A DNA stretch of 64,000 nt, from the NCBI RefSeq assembly GCF_016863435.1, contig NZ_BOOW01000015.1:1-64000 (forward strand). Reading direction: 5' to 3'. The notes beneath the pieces were generated by a model, which saw nothing but the letters and a program-made list of their open reading frames with translations, was not told the origin of the DNA and made no database searches. Positions within the stretch are counted from its first letter, which is position 1, and the number at the start of each line of letters is the position of its first letter. Of this stretch, positions 6,945 to 16,793 are shown piece by piece. The translations under genes and the position numbers were made by a program. The stretch is from Sinosporangium siamense (lineage in GTDB: Bacteria > Actinomycetota > Actinomycetes > Streptosporangiales > Streptosporangiaceae).

Positions 6945-9900
6945 ATGCGCCCTCACCTGCTGACCCTCACCGCCTTCGGCTCGTTCCCCGGCACCGAGCG
7001 GGTCGACTTCGACACCCTCGGGCAGGCCGGCCTGTTCCTCATCCACGGCCCGACCGGCGCCGGCAAGACCACCGTCCTCGACGCCGTCTGCTTCGCTTTG
7101 TACGGCAGAGTGCCAGGCCAGCGTGACAGCGCCCGCAGCCTGCGCTGCGACCACGCCCCCGAGGGCCGCCCGCCCAAGGTCACCCTGGAGGTCACCCTCC
7201 GCGGCCGCAGGCTGCGCCTCACCCGCTCTCCGTCGTGGCACCGCGCCAAACTCCGCGGCACCGGCACGATCGAGGAGAAGCCCAAGGTCCTCGTCGAGGA
7301 ACTCCTCCCCGGCGGCGCCGTCCGCGCCCTCACCACCAGGCTCGACGAGGCGGGACACCTCGTCGGCGAGCTGCTCGGCATGAACTCCGAGCAGTTCTGG
7401 CAGGTCGCGATGCTCCCTCAGGGCGACTTCGCGAAGTTCCTGAGATCCGATGGCGACGACAGACGGCGCCTGCTTGAGCGCCTGTTCTCCGTCAAGGCAT
7501 TCGCCCACGCCGAGAAGTGGCTCGCCGAACGCCGCACCCTGGCCGGCCGCGAGGCCCAGACCCTCCGCCAGGAACTCGACCTCGTTCTCGAACGCCTCGC
7601 CGAGGTCGCGGGCGAACTCCCGGCACTACACGAGCTTGCGCACGGCACAGCCGGCTTTGATCAGCCGTCCGAGAGGGTGGCCGCCTCCGCTTCGCCCGCG
7701 GGGCAGGGTCACGGCCAGGCCGGCCTTGGCGGGGTCGCCTCCGCGCCGGACGTGGGCCGGTCCGGAGTCCACGGTCAGATCGCTCCACCGGAGGCCGGCC
7801 TTGGCGGGGTTCACTCTGCATCGGTCGTGGGTCGGTCCGGAGCTCATGGTCAGGCGGGCGACGCTCCTGATGCCGCCTTCACCCCGGACGAGGAGCGGCC
7901 AGGTGGGATAGCGGCCGGATTCGGCCGTCCGGATGTGGTATCCGCGGTTGTCCCTGAGCCCCGGGAGGGTGACGCCGAGCGCCCGTCTCCCGAGGACGAT
8001 CCGCTGCCATGGGCGGACATGCTCCTGCGGTCGGCCGTCGCGGCGGTCGAGAGCGCCCGGGCGGCCCACACGGCGGCGACCACGCGGGCCCAGGAGACAC
8101 GCACGGCCTACGAAGAGGCGGTCGCCCTGGCCGAACTCCGGCGCCGGCACGCCGACGCGACCGTCCGCCTCAGGGCCTTAGAGGAGACCGCAGAAGAACA
8201 GGCCGATCTGGAGATCATCCTCGCCGAGGCGGCCCGCGCCGACCGGGTGTCACCGTTGATCGAGGTGGCGGAGCAACGGGCGCAGACGGCCCTGAAATCC
8301 GGGGCCTTCGCCGCCGACGCCGCCTCCCGAGCCCTGCCACTGCTGCCGGAGACCACCGGCTCGGCGGACCCAGGGGCCCGGCGGCCGGTGACCGACAGCT
8401 CCGGAACTTCTCTCACGGCGGTCTCGGAAGCCCCTTGGGCGGTGACCGGCAGCTCCGAGGTGCCTCGCCTGGCGGGCTCGGGGGCTCTTTGGCCGGTGGG
8501 CGACAGCCCCGAAGCCACTCACGCGACGCCGGAAGCCCTTCGGCCGGTGGTCGACGGCTCCGAGGCGTCTCACCCGGCGAAGGGTGCTTCGCCATATTCC
8601 TCGTCTCAGCGGGATGTGGTCGCCCCGGAGACCCTCGCCGCGGCCGAGCGGGAGCGCCGGGACGAGATCACCAGGCTGGCCGAGCTGCGCGCCGAGGAGG
8701 TGCGGCTGACCGAGGTGCGGGGCGACCTGGGCCGGCTCGCCGCCCGCCACGACGAGCTGGAGGAGGAGCGCGCCGGCACCGCGGCCCTGACGGCGGCGCT
8801 GCCCGCCCGGCTGGAGGCGGCCGAGACCCGCCTGGCCGAGGCCCGCCTCGCCGGCGCCCGCGTGCCCGCGGCCCGATCCCTCCGCACGAGCGTGGCCTCC
8901 CGGCTCGACGCCCTGCGCCACCGCGACACCCTCATGAGCGAGCTCACGGCGGCCGTGGGCACGGCTCGGGCCCACCTGGCCGGTCTCCCCGAGAACCTGG
9001 GCAGTCGCGCCGCGCCCACGATCGGCGGGACCGCCGCGGACGAGGCCGCCGAGGTCGGCGCCTCCGGTGCCGTGCCGCCCGCATCGGCTGAGGCGGGCGA
9101 TGGCCCCGCGGATGAGTCTTTGAGGCACTCCGCACGGACTCTCCTGGCGGGCGGCGCCTCGCCTGGCGCGGAGCACGCTCGCGATGTCGCGCCGGGTGAG
9201 GCCGGTGGCAGTCTCGTGGCCGGGCCTCCGATCGATGTGGAGGAGGCCGAGGGCGCCCTGGCCGGGCTGCTCGGTGTGCCGGTGGACGGCCCGGTCGCGC
9301 CGGTTGAGCGGGTGGGGGAGCGGCTGGCCGAGGCGGAGCGGGTGTGGCGGGCGGAGCTGGCGGTGCTCGCGGGGATGCGGGCCGACGAGGACCGGTTGAG
9401 CGAGGTCGGGCGGCTTCTGGCGGCAGCCGAGGGGGTGCTGGCCGCCTTGGACGAGCGCGCGGTGGAGGTCGCCTCGCGGGCGGCGGAGTTGCCGGGATTG
9501 GCCGACGACGCGTTCGCGCGGCTGGCGGAGGCTCAGGAGCGCGCGGCGGGGCTGCCGGGGGCGGAGGCGGCCAAGGACGGGGCTCACGCCGTACTCGTGG
9601 CGGCTGAGCGCAGGGAACTGCTCCTCGGGGAGCTTGAGGAGGCCGCGGGGGAGCGGCTGGAGGCGGTTGAGCGGGCGCAGGAGCTGCGTGAGCAGTTGCA
9701 GGACCTCCGGCAGGCGCGGCTCGACGGCATGGCGGCCGAGCTTGCACGTGATCTTGTGCCGGGTGCGCCGTGTGCGGTGTGCGGGTCGGCGGAGCACCCC
9801 GCGCCCGCCGCGGCGGAGGCGGAAACCGTCCCCACGGGAGAGGACGAGGAGGCCGCGCGTGTCCTCTACGACGGGGCGGTCGCCGAGCGTCAAGCGGCCG

Positions 9901-11696
9901 AGCAGGCGCACGCCGTGCTCTCGGAGCGCCTCGACCAGGCGATGCTCGCGGCCCAGGGGATGACGGTCGCCGAGGCGGAGGCGGCACTGGCGGCGGCGGA
10001 GGAACATCTGACCGCCGTCGCGGCGGACGCCGAACGAGTGGGATCCCTGGAAACCGAGGCGCGGCGGCTCTCCGCCGAGGTGGAGAGGGTGCGTGACGAG
10101 GCGCACGAGTGTGATCGTGCGCTGGCCGAGGAGAAGGCCAGGCACGGCGAGCTCGCCGGAGAGCGGGAGAGGCTCGGCCTCCGGCTCGATCGGGCGCGCG
10201 GCGGCGACGCCGACCTCGCCGCGCGGCGTGCCCGTCTGACGGAGGAGGCGGATCGCCTCGCCGGAGCCCATGAGGCCCTCACCCGCACGTCCGCGCTCGC
10301 CGTGCGGCACGCGGAGGCGGTCGCGGCCCTCGCATCGATCTGCGTGGACGGCGAGGCGGTGGCCGAGGTGCTCTCCTGGGACACGGACGAAGCGGCAGGT
10401 GCATATCCCCCCAATGTGGAGGGATCTTCCCAGGAGCTCCTAGAGCGCATCAACCGGATCGTCGCCGCCCTGACCGCACATGCGGCGAAAGAGCCTGGGT
10501 CCGCCGCCGCACTGGACGAGGTGGGCAAGGAGGCCGCGGCCCTGCGCGACCGCGCGGAGCGGGTCGCGCTGGCGCTGGCCGAATGCCGCACCCGCGCCGC
10601 CGAGCTCACGGCGGAGGCGGAGCGTTCGGCGGCGCGCATCGACCGGGCGCGCGGCGGCGACGCGACCCTGGCCGTGCGTGTCGAGCGGCTCGGGGTCGAG
10701 GCCGAGCTGCTGCGGGAGGCGAGCGAGGCGGGCACGGCGGCGCGTACGGCTGCCGCCGAGCACGTGGCGGCGGTCGAGCGGGCCGCGCGGGCTGCCGCCG
10801 AGCACGGCTTCGCCGATCTCGCCGATGTGAAGGACGCATACCGCGATCCGCAAGCGCAACAGGAGATGGCCGCGCGGCTGCGCGCCTTCCACGCGGAACG
10901 CACGGCGGTCGCCCGGCTCCTCGACGACCCCGACCTCGCCGCCGCGGCCGCGGGCCCGGCTCCCGACCTGCCCGCCCTGATGGCCCACCGCGACGATGCG
11001 GAGGGCGTCGCGACCCGGCTGGCCTCGGCGTCCGACCGTGCGGGCCGCACCCGGGACCGCCTCGCCGCCCTGCACGGCGAGCTCGTGGCGGCCCTTGAGC
11101 GGTGGCGCCCCGCCGCCGAGCGGCACCGCCTCAGCGAGAGCCTCGCCGCCCTGACGGCCGGCACCGCCACCGACAACCGGTGGCGGATGAGCCTCACCGC
11201 CTATGTGCTGGGCGAACGGCTCAGCCAGGTGGTCGCGTTCGCGAACGAGCGCCTGGACCACATGTCGGGGGGCCGCTACATGCTCCGTCAGGACATGGCG
11301 AGAACCGCCGGCAGCCGTTCGCGCTCGGGCGGCGGCCTCGGCCTGAGCGTCGTCGACGGCTGGACGGGTGTCGACCGCGCCCCCGCGACGCTGTCCGGAG
11401 GGGAGGCGTTCATCACCTCCCTGGCCCTCGCTCTCGGCCTGGCCGACGTCGTCACCATGGAGGCGGGCGGGGCCGAGATGGGCGCGCTCTTCGTGGACGA
11501 GGGCTTCGGCACGTTGGACGACGAGACGCTGGACGGCGTGCTCGACATTCTCGACGGTCTGCGCGACGGCGGGCGTGTGGTGGGGGTCGTCAGCCACGTC
11601 GCGGAATTGCGCAACCGCATTCCCCATCGGCTGCGGATTGTGAAAACCCCTGCCGGTTCCAGCGTCCGGGCAATGGGCGACCTGAGACCCGGCTAG
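6945..11696 (+). CDS. sbcC: Exonuclease SbcC (Rad50-type ATPase subunit), enlarged by repeat insertions
   Basis: 1583 residues, against about 1000-1050 in typical SbcC. Walker A GPTGAGKT is at residues 35-42, the Q-loop in MLPQGDFAKFL, the zinc hook CAVCG with Cys943 and Cys946 at the coiled-coil apex, the ABC signature LSGGEAF, Walker B LFVDEGFGTLD and the H-loop VVSHVAEL. Much of the extra length is in three Gly/Ala/Pro/Ser-rich stretches in the N-terminal coiled-coil half (about residues 225-355, 463-562 and 683-766). The first holds two 62-bp repeats, the second four 17-18-codon repeats. All catalytic motifs survive, so the protein is probably active with SbcD. Confidence 0.93.
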   Translation: MRPHLLTLTAFGSFPGTERVDFDTLGQAGLFLIHGPTGAGKTTVLDAVCFALYGRVPGQRDSARSLRCDHAPEGRPPKVTLEVTLRGRRLRLTRSPSWHRAKLRGTGTIEEKPKVLVEELLPGGAVRALTTRLDEAGHLVGELLGMNSEQFWQVAMLPQGDFAKFLRSDGDDRRRLLERLFSVKAFAHAEKWLAERRTLAGREAQTLRQELDLVLERLAEVAGELPALHELAHGTAGFDQPSERVAASASPAGQGHGQAGLGGVASAPDVGRSGVHGQIAPPEAGLGGVHSASVVGRSGAHGQAGDAPDAAFTPDEERPGGIAAGFGRPDVVSAVVPEPREGDAERPSPEDDPLPWADMLLRSAVAAVESARAAHTAATTRAQETRTAYEEAVALAELRRRHADATVRLRALEETAEEQADLEIILAEAARADRVSPLIEVAEQRAQTALKSGAFAADAASRALPLLPETTGSADPGARRPVTDSSGTSLTAVSEAPWAVTGSSEVPRLAGSGALWPVGDSPEATHATPEALRPVVDGSEASHPAKGASPYSSSQRDVVAPETLAAAERERRDEITRLAELRAEEVRLTEVRGDLGRLAARHDELEEERAGTAALTAALPARLEAAETRLAEARLAGARVPAARSLRTSVASRLDALRHRDTLMSELTAAVGTARAHLAGLPENLGSRAAPTIGGTAADEAAEVGASGAVPPASAEAGDGPADESLRHSARTLLAGGASPGAEHARDVAPGEAGGSLVAGPPIDVEEAEGALAGLLGVPVDGPVAPVERVGERLAEAERVWRAELAVLAGMRADEDRLSEVGRLLAAAEGVLAALDERAVEVASRAAELPGLADDAFARLAEAQERAAGLPGAEAAKDGAHAVLVAAERRELLLGELEEAAGERLEAVERAQELREQLQDLRQARLDGMAAELARDLVPGAPCAVCGSAEHPAPAAAEAETVPTGEDEEAARVLYDGAVAERQAAEQAHAVLSERLDQAMLAAQGMTVAEAEAALAAAEEHLTAVAADAERVGSLETEARRLSAEVERVRDEAHECDRALAEEKARHGELAGERERLGLRLDRARGGDADLAARRARLTEEADRLAGAHEALTRTSALAVRHAEAVAALASICVDGEAVAEVLSWDTDEAAGAYPPNVEGSSQELLERINRIVAALTAHAAKEPGSAAALDEVGKEAAALRDRAERVALALAECRTRAAELTAEAERSAARIDRARGGDATLAVRVERLGVEAELLREASEAGTAARTAAAEHVAAVERAARAAAEHGFADLADVKDAYRDPQAQQEMAARLRAFHAERTAVARLLDDPDLAAAAAGPAPDLPALMAHRDDAEGVATRLASASDRAGRTRDRLAALHGELVAALERWRPAAERHRLSESLAALTAGTATDNRWRMSLTAYVLGERLSQVVAFANERLDHMSGGRYMLRQDMARTAGSRSRSGGGLGLSVVDGWTGVDRAPATLSGGEAFITSLALALGLADVVTMEAGGAEMGALFVDEGFGTLDDETLDGVLDILDGLRDGGRVVGVVSHVAELRNRIPHRLRIVKTPAGSSVRAMGDLRPG
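7717..7853 (+). repeat. Two-copy 62-bp repeat inside sbcC
   Basis: Imperfect units at 7717-7778 and 7792-7853 (75-bp period, 25 codons) encode AGLGGV followed by VGRSGxHGQ twice. They sit in the first low-complexity insertion of SbcC and keep the reading frame. Confidence 0.75.
8373..8582 (+). repeat. Four-copy 17-18-codon repeat inside sbcC
   Basis: Units at 8373-8426, 8427-8480, 8481-8531 and 8532-8582 (residues 477-546) share the pattern xAxxPVxDSSE. They are diverged in-frame repeats in the second insertion of SbcC, far from the ATPase heads and the zinc hook. Confidence 0.75.
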
Positions 11697-11699
11697 AGG

Positions 11700-12353
11700 T
11701 CAGCTCCGCGCGTCCAGCCCCGCCTCCAGGGTGAAATACCAGCCGGGACTCACGCCGTGGTCGATGAAGTTCCCAAGGAACCCCGGCACCGTCTCCTCAC
11801 GGTTCCAGTCGCGCTGCAACTCGCACGCCACGGAGTTCCATGTCGTCGGCCTGGCCCCGGCCTGGAACATCCGGGCCAGCGCCGAGTGGTGGGCCTCCCG
11901 GGAGGTGCCGCCGACGGCGTCGGTCACGGGGTAGACCTCGAACCCCTCGCGCAGTGCGTCGAGAGTCGGGAAGAGCAGGCACGCCTCCGTCCAGAGCGCC
12001 GCCATGAGCAGCTTGGTGCGCCCGGTGGCCTTCACCGCCTCGACGAAATCGGCGTCCTCCCACGCGTTGATGGAGGTCCGGTCGAGTTCGGGGATGTCCG
12101 GCACGACGTCGCGCAGTTGCGGGATCGTGGGCTTGTTCCGCCCCGTCTCGACGTTCACGGTGGACAGGATGATCGGCAGCTCGTGGAGCAGGGCCGTCTT
12201 CGTGAGGGCCACCACGTTCCGCACCAGCGTGCCGCGCTCGATCGAGGCCGAGGTGTAGACCTGCGGCGGCTGGTAGTCGATCAGAATCAGCGCCGCGTTG
12301 CCCGGTGCGAGCAGGTGATCGGTTGAGGGATCACGTCTCGCTGAACTCGTCAT
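11700..12353 (-). CDS. Isochorismatase-family cysteine hydrolase (YcaC-like)
   Basis: 217 residues. The expected triad is visible: Asp26 in LIDYQPP, Lys114 in GRTKLLMA and Cys125 in WTEACLLFPT. Such enzymes hydrolyse isochorismate, nicotinamide-like or other small amides or ethers; the YcaC-like group has poorly known substrates. It is convergent with sbcC, with 3 bp between the stops. The ATG at 12353 is the only good start. There is no partner gene for siderophore or NAD metabolism beside it. Confidence 0.85.
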   Translation of the reverse strand: MTSSARRDPSTDHLLAPGNAALILIDYQPPQVYTSASIERGTLVRNVVALTKTALLHELPIILSTVNVETGRNKPTIPQLRDVVPDIPELDRTSINAWEDADFVEAVKATGRTKLLMAALWTEACLLFPTLDALREGFEVYPVTDAVGGTSREAHHSALARMFQAGARPTTWNSVACELQRDWNREETVPGFLGNFIDHGVSPGWYFTLEAGLDARS

Positions 12354-12445
12354 GGCCGTCTCCCTGGTGCTCGGTCACCGTCACCTACCCGGCGCGGTCA
12401 CCGATATGGGCGACTTGACCAGGACATCGGAGTTGGCGGAGGCCC

Positions 12446-13750
12446 TCAATACCCGCGGGTGCGCCGTGAGGCGGGGCGGATGCGGCGGGCCAGGCGCCTG
12501 CTGCTGAACGCGCGCAGGATCTCCGCGCCCAGGATGACCCCGGCGCCGACGGCCAGCGCCGTGGAGACCGCCTGCACCAGCTGGAAGGTGCCGCTCGACA
12601 GGTCGCCCAGGCTGACGTCGAGCATGCCGCGGTAAAGCAGGGAACCGGGGAGCAGCGGGCCGATCGCGGGCACCACGAGCACCATGGCGGGGATCTTGAC
12701 CAGCTTGGCGTAAGCCGTACACAGCAGGCCGATGACGGCGGACGCGACCGCGGTCGCGAGGATCGGCGGGAACTCCGCCTCCGAGAGCAGGACATAGGCG
12801 GTCCAGATCAGCCCGCCGCCCAGGGCACCCGGCAACACGTGACGCGGGGGGACGTGCAGGGCGATCGCGAACGTCAGGCTGACCGCGGTCGCGCCGAGCA
12901 GTTGCGGCGCCTCGAGCGACAGCGGCGCGACCGGCACGTCGTCCACGGTCACCGGCACCCCGAGGCGGATGCCCAGGCTGATCGCGGTGCCGATGCCGGA
13001 CACGATGCCCACCATGATGAAGACGACCTCGGTCAGACGTCCCGCCGAAGTGACATATTCCCCGGCGATGCCGTCCTGCACACAGGCCACCAGCGCGCGC
13101 CCCGGCAGCAGCGCGACCACCGCGCCGACGACGACGGCGGAGGCCTCCACCGGCACCTTCTGCCAGATCAGCCCGATCGCCACCAGCGTGCCGATCAGCG
13201 CCGCCACGACCAGCTGGAAGAACTCCGCGACACCCCGGCGGGCCAGCCAGGCGCCGGTACGGTCACCCAGCACGGTGGCCACGAACGCCGCCACCGCCAC
13301 GATCGGCCCGCCGCCCACCAGCGTGCTGGCCGCGGCGGCGATGAGCGCGAGGCTCGTGACGATCACCCAGCTCGGGTAGACCCCGACCCTGCGGGTGATC
13401 TCCCGCAGCCGGGCCGCGGCGTCCGGCAGCGGCATGCCGCCCGCGTTGATCTCCCGCACCAGGGAGTTGACCGCGATCAGGCGGTCGTAGTCGGGCTGGC
13501 GCCGCCGTACGCGCCGCTCGGCGGTTATGGGAGCGCGATCACCGTCGGGGATGTAGGAGATGCTGATGTTCGACAGGTTGACGTCGGCCTCGCACTTGCG
13601 CAGGCCGTAGGTCGCGGTGACGCGGCGCATCGCCTCCGAGGCGCTCTCGGTCGCCTCACCGCTGCCCAGCAGCAACTCACCTATGCGCAGGGCCAGGCCC
13701 ATGGCGCGATAGGTGTCGCGTTCGTCCAGATCGGTGGTGTTTGTACTCAT
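12446..13750 (-). CDS. Threonine/serine exporter family protein (ThrE)
   Basis: 434 residues from ATG 13750, which has an AGGGG site just upstream; an ATG at 13774 is a weaker alternative. A cytoplasmic N-terminal domain of about 125 residues (GELLLGSGEATESASEAM, the hallmark small-residue motif) is followed by about ten membrane helices in two halves: the ThrE domain, then the ThrE-2-like half. Family members export threonine and serine. The basic C-terminus is rich in Arg. The gene lies downstream of the SMC-like operon on the same strand after a 73-bp gap; cotranscription is possible. Confidence 0.85.
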   Translation of the reverse strand: MSTNTTDLDERDTYRAMGLALRIGELLLGSGEATESASEAMRRVTATYGLRKCEADVNLSNISISYIPDGDRAPITAERRVRRRQPDYDRLIAVNSLVREINAGGMPLPDAAARLREITRRVGVYPSWVIVTSLALIAAAASTLVGGGPIVAVAAFVATVLGDRTGAWLARRGVAEFFQLVVAALIGTLVAIGLIWQKVPVEASAVVVGAVVALLPGRALVACVQDGIAGEYVTSAGRLTEVVFIMVGIVSGIGTAISLGIRLGVPVTVDDVPVAPLSLEAPQLLGATAVSLTFAIALHVPPRHVLPGALGGGLIWTAYVLLSEAEFPPILATAVASAVIGLLCTAYAKLVKIPAMVLVVPAIGPLLPGSLLYRGMLDVSLGDLSSGTFQLVQAVSTALAVGAGVILGAEILRAFSSRRLARRIRPASRRTRGY

Positions 13751-13823
13751 TGGCCCCTGTGATGGTAACGGCATACATCACGTGCCTCGCGGCCTGGGGG
13801 ATCAAGGGGCTGTGCCGCGTATC

Positions 13824-16793
13824 TCACTCATCGTCCGGCTCCGGCTCGGGCTCCTGTGCGGCTCCGCGGCGGAGCTCGGGCTCCGGCTCCGCTGCGGCTC
13901 CTCGGCGGTCGATGAAGGCGGCCAGTGTGCGCACACGCTCGGCGTGCACGTCGTGCCCGATGATCACAGGCGGCTCGTTGTAGGGCATGGCGTCCGACGA
14001 GCGGCGCAGCTTCACATATTGGCCGCAGGCGTCGATCGCATAGGGCTCCATGTCGTCTTGAAGCGCGCCGATGACGGTGATGCCGTAGGTCTCGCCGATG
14101 CGGCGGAACAGCGCCACCGCCTCGCGTCTGTGCTCCTTGCCGAGGTTGCGCCCGAGCTCGTCCAGGACCAGGCACAGATGGCCGCCGCCCGACGACGCGA
14201 TGGCCGCCGAGCACACCAGCTTGACCGCCTTCTCGTCCATCAGAGCGGTGTTGGCCCGCCGGTTGTACGGCACGAAGCCCTGCCCCTCACCCCGCCGCCA
14301 CTTCGGCACGACCTTCCACGACCAGCGCTGCTCGGGATCGGCCGGCGCGGGCGGAACCGGGAAGTCAAGAGTCGCGCCGTAACCCCCGTAAGCCAGGTCG
14401 AGCCGGTCGAACTCCTCGGCCACCCGCGTCAGCCTCGCCTTGATGGCGGCGGTCAGCGTGGCGCGGTGCACCGCGGTCGACTGCGCCGCGTCCTCGGCGC
14501 CGGTCTCGGCCACCGCGAGGTCACGGCGGCGCGTGACGAGCTGCGCCTCGATCTGGCGCCGCTGATGCCGCTCGTATTCCTCCTGCGCGCGCAGATAGGC
14601 CGCCAGCACCGAGCACACCGCCGAGAACGTGGCCTGCTCACGCGACGTGCGCCCCGTGCGCTCCGAGAGGAGGAACGCCAGCTCCTCCGGCATCTCGTCG
14701 TCCTCGCCCGGGAACGTGTCGCGCAACGCGTGATCGAAGTGGCGTTCGGCCGCCCGCCACCACTCCTCGGCCGTCAGCGTGCGCTCGTCGCCCAGCGCCT
14801 CCAGCCACTCCTTGGCGCTGCCGGCGCTGTCACCCCATTCCGAGATCAACGTGGGCAGCGCCAGCGCCTCCCGCTCCGCCGCCACCCGGGCCGCTCCCGC
14901 CACCGCCTGGGCGCGCTCCCCCTCGCAGCGGGCCCGCCTGCCGTCGAGCCGCTCGATCGACATGTCGCGGGTGCGGGCCCGGAAGTCGAGCGAGCCGACC
15001 CGGCGCTCCGCCTCGGCGACCTTCGGCGTGATCTCCGTCAGCGCCCGGGTCAACTCGGCGAGCCGCTGCCGCCGCTCCGCCAGCCTGGTCTCCAGCTCGC
15101 CGAGCCGCACCGCCGCCCGCGCCCCCTCCAGCCGCCGCCCGGCCTCCGCCAGTTGCTCTTCGGCCGCGCGCACCCCCACCGCGGCCTCCTCCTGAGCGTC
15201 GCGTGCCCGGTGCAGCCGCTGCTCTGCCGCCTTCACCCGCGCCTCACGCCCCGTCGGCACCGCGTCGAACGCCCCCGTGACGCTCACACCCGCCGCGCTC
15301 ACCAGCACCGACCCCGGCAGGCCCGCCAGCGCCGCCGACGCCGCGGCCAGGTCGGCGGCGTCCACCACGACCGCGTGCTCCTGCGGCCATCCCCGCGCCT
15401 GAACCGCGCCCCGGGCCTGCTCCGCCACGTCGAGCGCGTCGAGCAGCCCTGAGGCGTGCACCCCGGCCTCCGCCAGCGCCCGGAGCTGCCCGGCGGCCGG
15501 ACCGCCCTCGGCGTCGTCCAGCGCCGCCGCCGCGTCCTCCACCTCCCGGTCGGCCACCCCGAGCGCCTTCAACGCCGCGTCCAGCCGCGACCGCGCCGCA
15601 GCCACCTCACGCTCGGCCCCCGGCACGTCCCTGCCGTCGGCGAACCTCCGCACCTCCTCAAGCGCCGGGATCGCACCCCGCAACTCGTCCGCGGAGTTCT
15701 CCGCCACCGCCCGATCGGCGTCCAGCCGGGCCGCCCGGGCCTGCAAGGACGTCAACGAACCCCGCGCCTCGGCGAGGGCGCGGTCGAGCGTGTCGTCCTT
15801 CAGCTGCGCCACCTCGGCCTTGACCGCGGCCACCGCCTCGGCGGCGGTCTCAGCCGCCGCCTGAAAACGCTCCCCCTCCTCCGCCAGCCGCTCGTCCCGG
15901 CCCGCCGCGTCCGCCAGCCGCCGCGCCAGCCTTCCCCGCCAGCAGCGCAACGCGTCCGCCAGCCGCACCCGCGCCCTGTCCCGCCGGTCGAACGTGTCGA
16001 GCAACGCCCCCGACTCCGCCTCGAACTCCCGCAAATGCTCAGCCGCCCGCGCCGCCCCCACCCGCTTGGCGTATTCGTCGCGGCGCGCCTCCCGCTCCTG
16101 ATCAAGCTCGGAGTCAAGCCCCGTCAACGCGGCGATCGCCTCGAACACCCGCTCCGGCGCGATCTCGTTGAGCGGCTGCGACAAAAGGTTCGTCGCCACC
16201 TTCGTGCGCACCGAGGTCGACAGGAACGACACACACCGCACCCGGCCGCCGTAGAGCACCCGCGTCAGGTCACGCGCCACCACGTCCCGCTTGCCCGCCG
16301 ACCGCGGCAACACCGCCCACCGCTCGTCGGCCCGCGCCACCCGCTCGGCCTCCGAGTCGCCCGATGCCACATGCACCCCCGGAGTCCACCGGATCTCCAG
16401 GTGCGGGGCCTCCTGATTGATCCGCAACCACACCGTCATCGGATCGAGCCGCCCCGTCGCCCCGAACACGCCCACGATGTAACCGTGCGAGGCACTGGCC
16501 CACTGCTTGCCCCCCGCCCCCGCCGCCAGCTCGGCGTTGAACAACAACTCCGACACGGCCTTGGCCCCCGACGCGAACCGCCACTGCTCATCACCGAGCA
16601 ACGCGGTGATAGACGCGATGAAGGAGGACTTACCCGCCCCATTGGAGTCCTTCGGCCCCGCCCCCGCCACCACGACAAGCGTGCCCGGCACCAGCGGCAC
16701 CACATGCGTGGACAACCGCGAGACATTGACCGCCTGCACGGCCACCAGCACCCGGTCTCCGACGACGTTGTCGGTCTGGTCGGCGGTGGTCAC
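13824..16793 (-). CDS. SMC-like (MukB/MksB-type) ATPase, gene D of a four-gene operon
   Basis: 989 residues. Walker A GPKDSNGAGKSS is at residues 46-57. Coiled coil follows at about 230-435 and 520-770 around a small hinge-like domain (about 435-510). Walker B LCLVLDELG has Asp878 and Glu879. The two-headed coiled-coil layout, and operon partners like kleisin and winged-helix subunits, match MukB/MksB/JetC rather than SbcC (no zinc hook). A normal LSGGE signature is not visible; the equivalent region reads NRRANTALMDEKA. GTG 16793 follows GGGGAG and overlaps the preceding stop (GTGA). The role is probably DNA loop extrusion or plasmid exclusion, by inference. Confidence 0.8.
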   Translation of the reverse strand: MTTADQTDNVVGDRVLVAVQAVNVSRLSTHVVPLVPGTLVVVAGAGPKDSNGAGKSSFIASITALLGDEQWRFASGAKAVSELLFNAELAAGAGGKQWASASHGYIVGVFGATGRLDPMTVWLRINQEAPHLEIRWTPGVHVASGDSEAERVARADERWAVLPRSAGKRDVVARDLTRVLYGGRVRCVSFLSTSVRTKVATNLLSQPLNEIAPERVFEAIAALTGLDSELDQEREARRDEYAKRVGAARAAEHLREFEAESGALLDTFDRRDRARVRLADALRCWRGRLARRLADAAGRDERLAEEGERFQAAAETAAEAVAAVKAEVAQLKDDTLDRALAEARGSLTSLQARAARLDADRAVAENSADELRGAIPALEEVRRFADGRDVPGAEREVAAARSRLDAALKALGVADREVEDAAAALDDAEGGPAAGQLRALAEAGVHASGLLDALDVAEQARGAVQARGWPQEHAVVVDAADLAAASAALAGLPGSVLVSAAGVSVTGAFDAVPTGREARVKAAEQRLHRARDAQEEAAVGVRAAEEQLAEAGRRLEGARAAVRLGELETRLAERRQRLAELTRALTEITPKVAEAERRVGSLDFRARTRDMSIERLDGRRARCEGERAQAVAGAARVAAEREALALPTLISEWGDSAGSAKEWLEALGDERTLTAEEWWRAAERHFDHALRDTFPGEDDEMPEELAFLLSERTGRTSREQATFSAVCSVLAAYLRAQEEYERHQRRQIEAQLVTRRRDLAVAETGAEDAAQSTAVHRATLTAAIKARLTRVAEEFDRLDLAYGGYGATLDFPVPPAPADPEQRWSWKVVPKWRRGEGQGFVPYNRRANTALMDEKAVKLVCSAAIASSGGGHLCLVLDELGRNLGKEHRREAVALFRRIGETYGITVIGALQDDMEPYAIDACGQYVKLRRSSDAMPYNEPPVIIGHDVHAERVRTLAAFIDRRGAAAEPEPELRRGAAQEPEPEPDDE

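Noticed and set aside
8250-10310. 686-codon open frame antisense to sbcC
   Set aside because: Shadow of sbcC; composition is Arg/Gly/Pro-rich and no motif is present.
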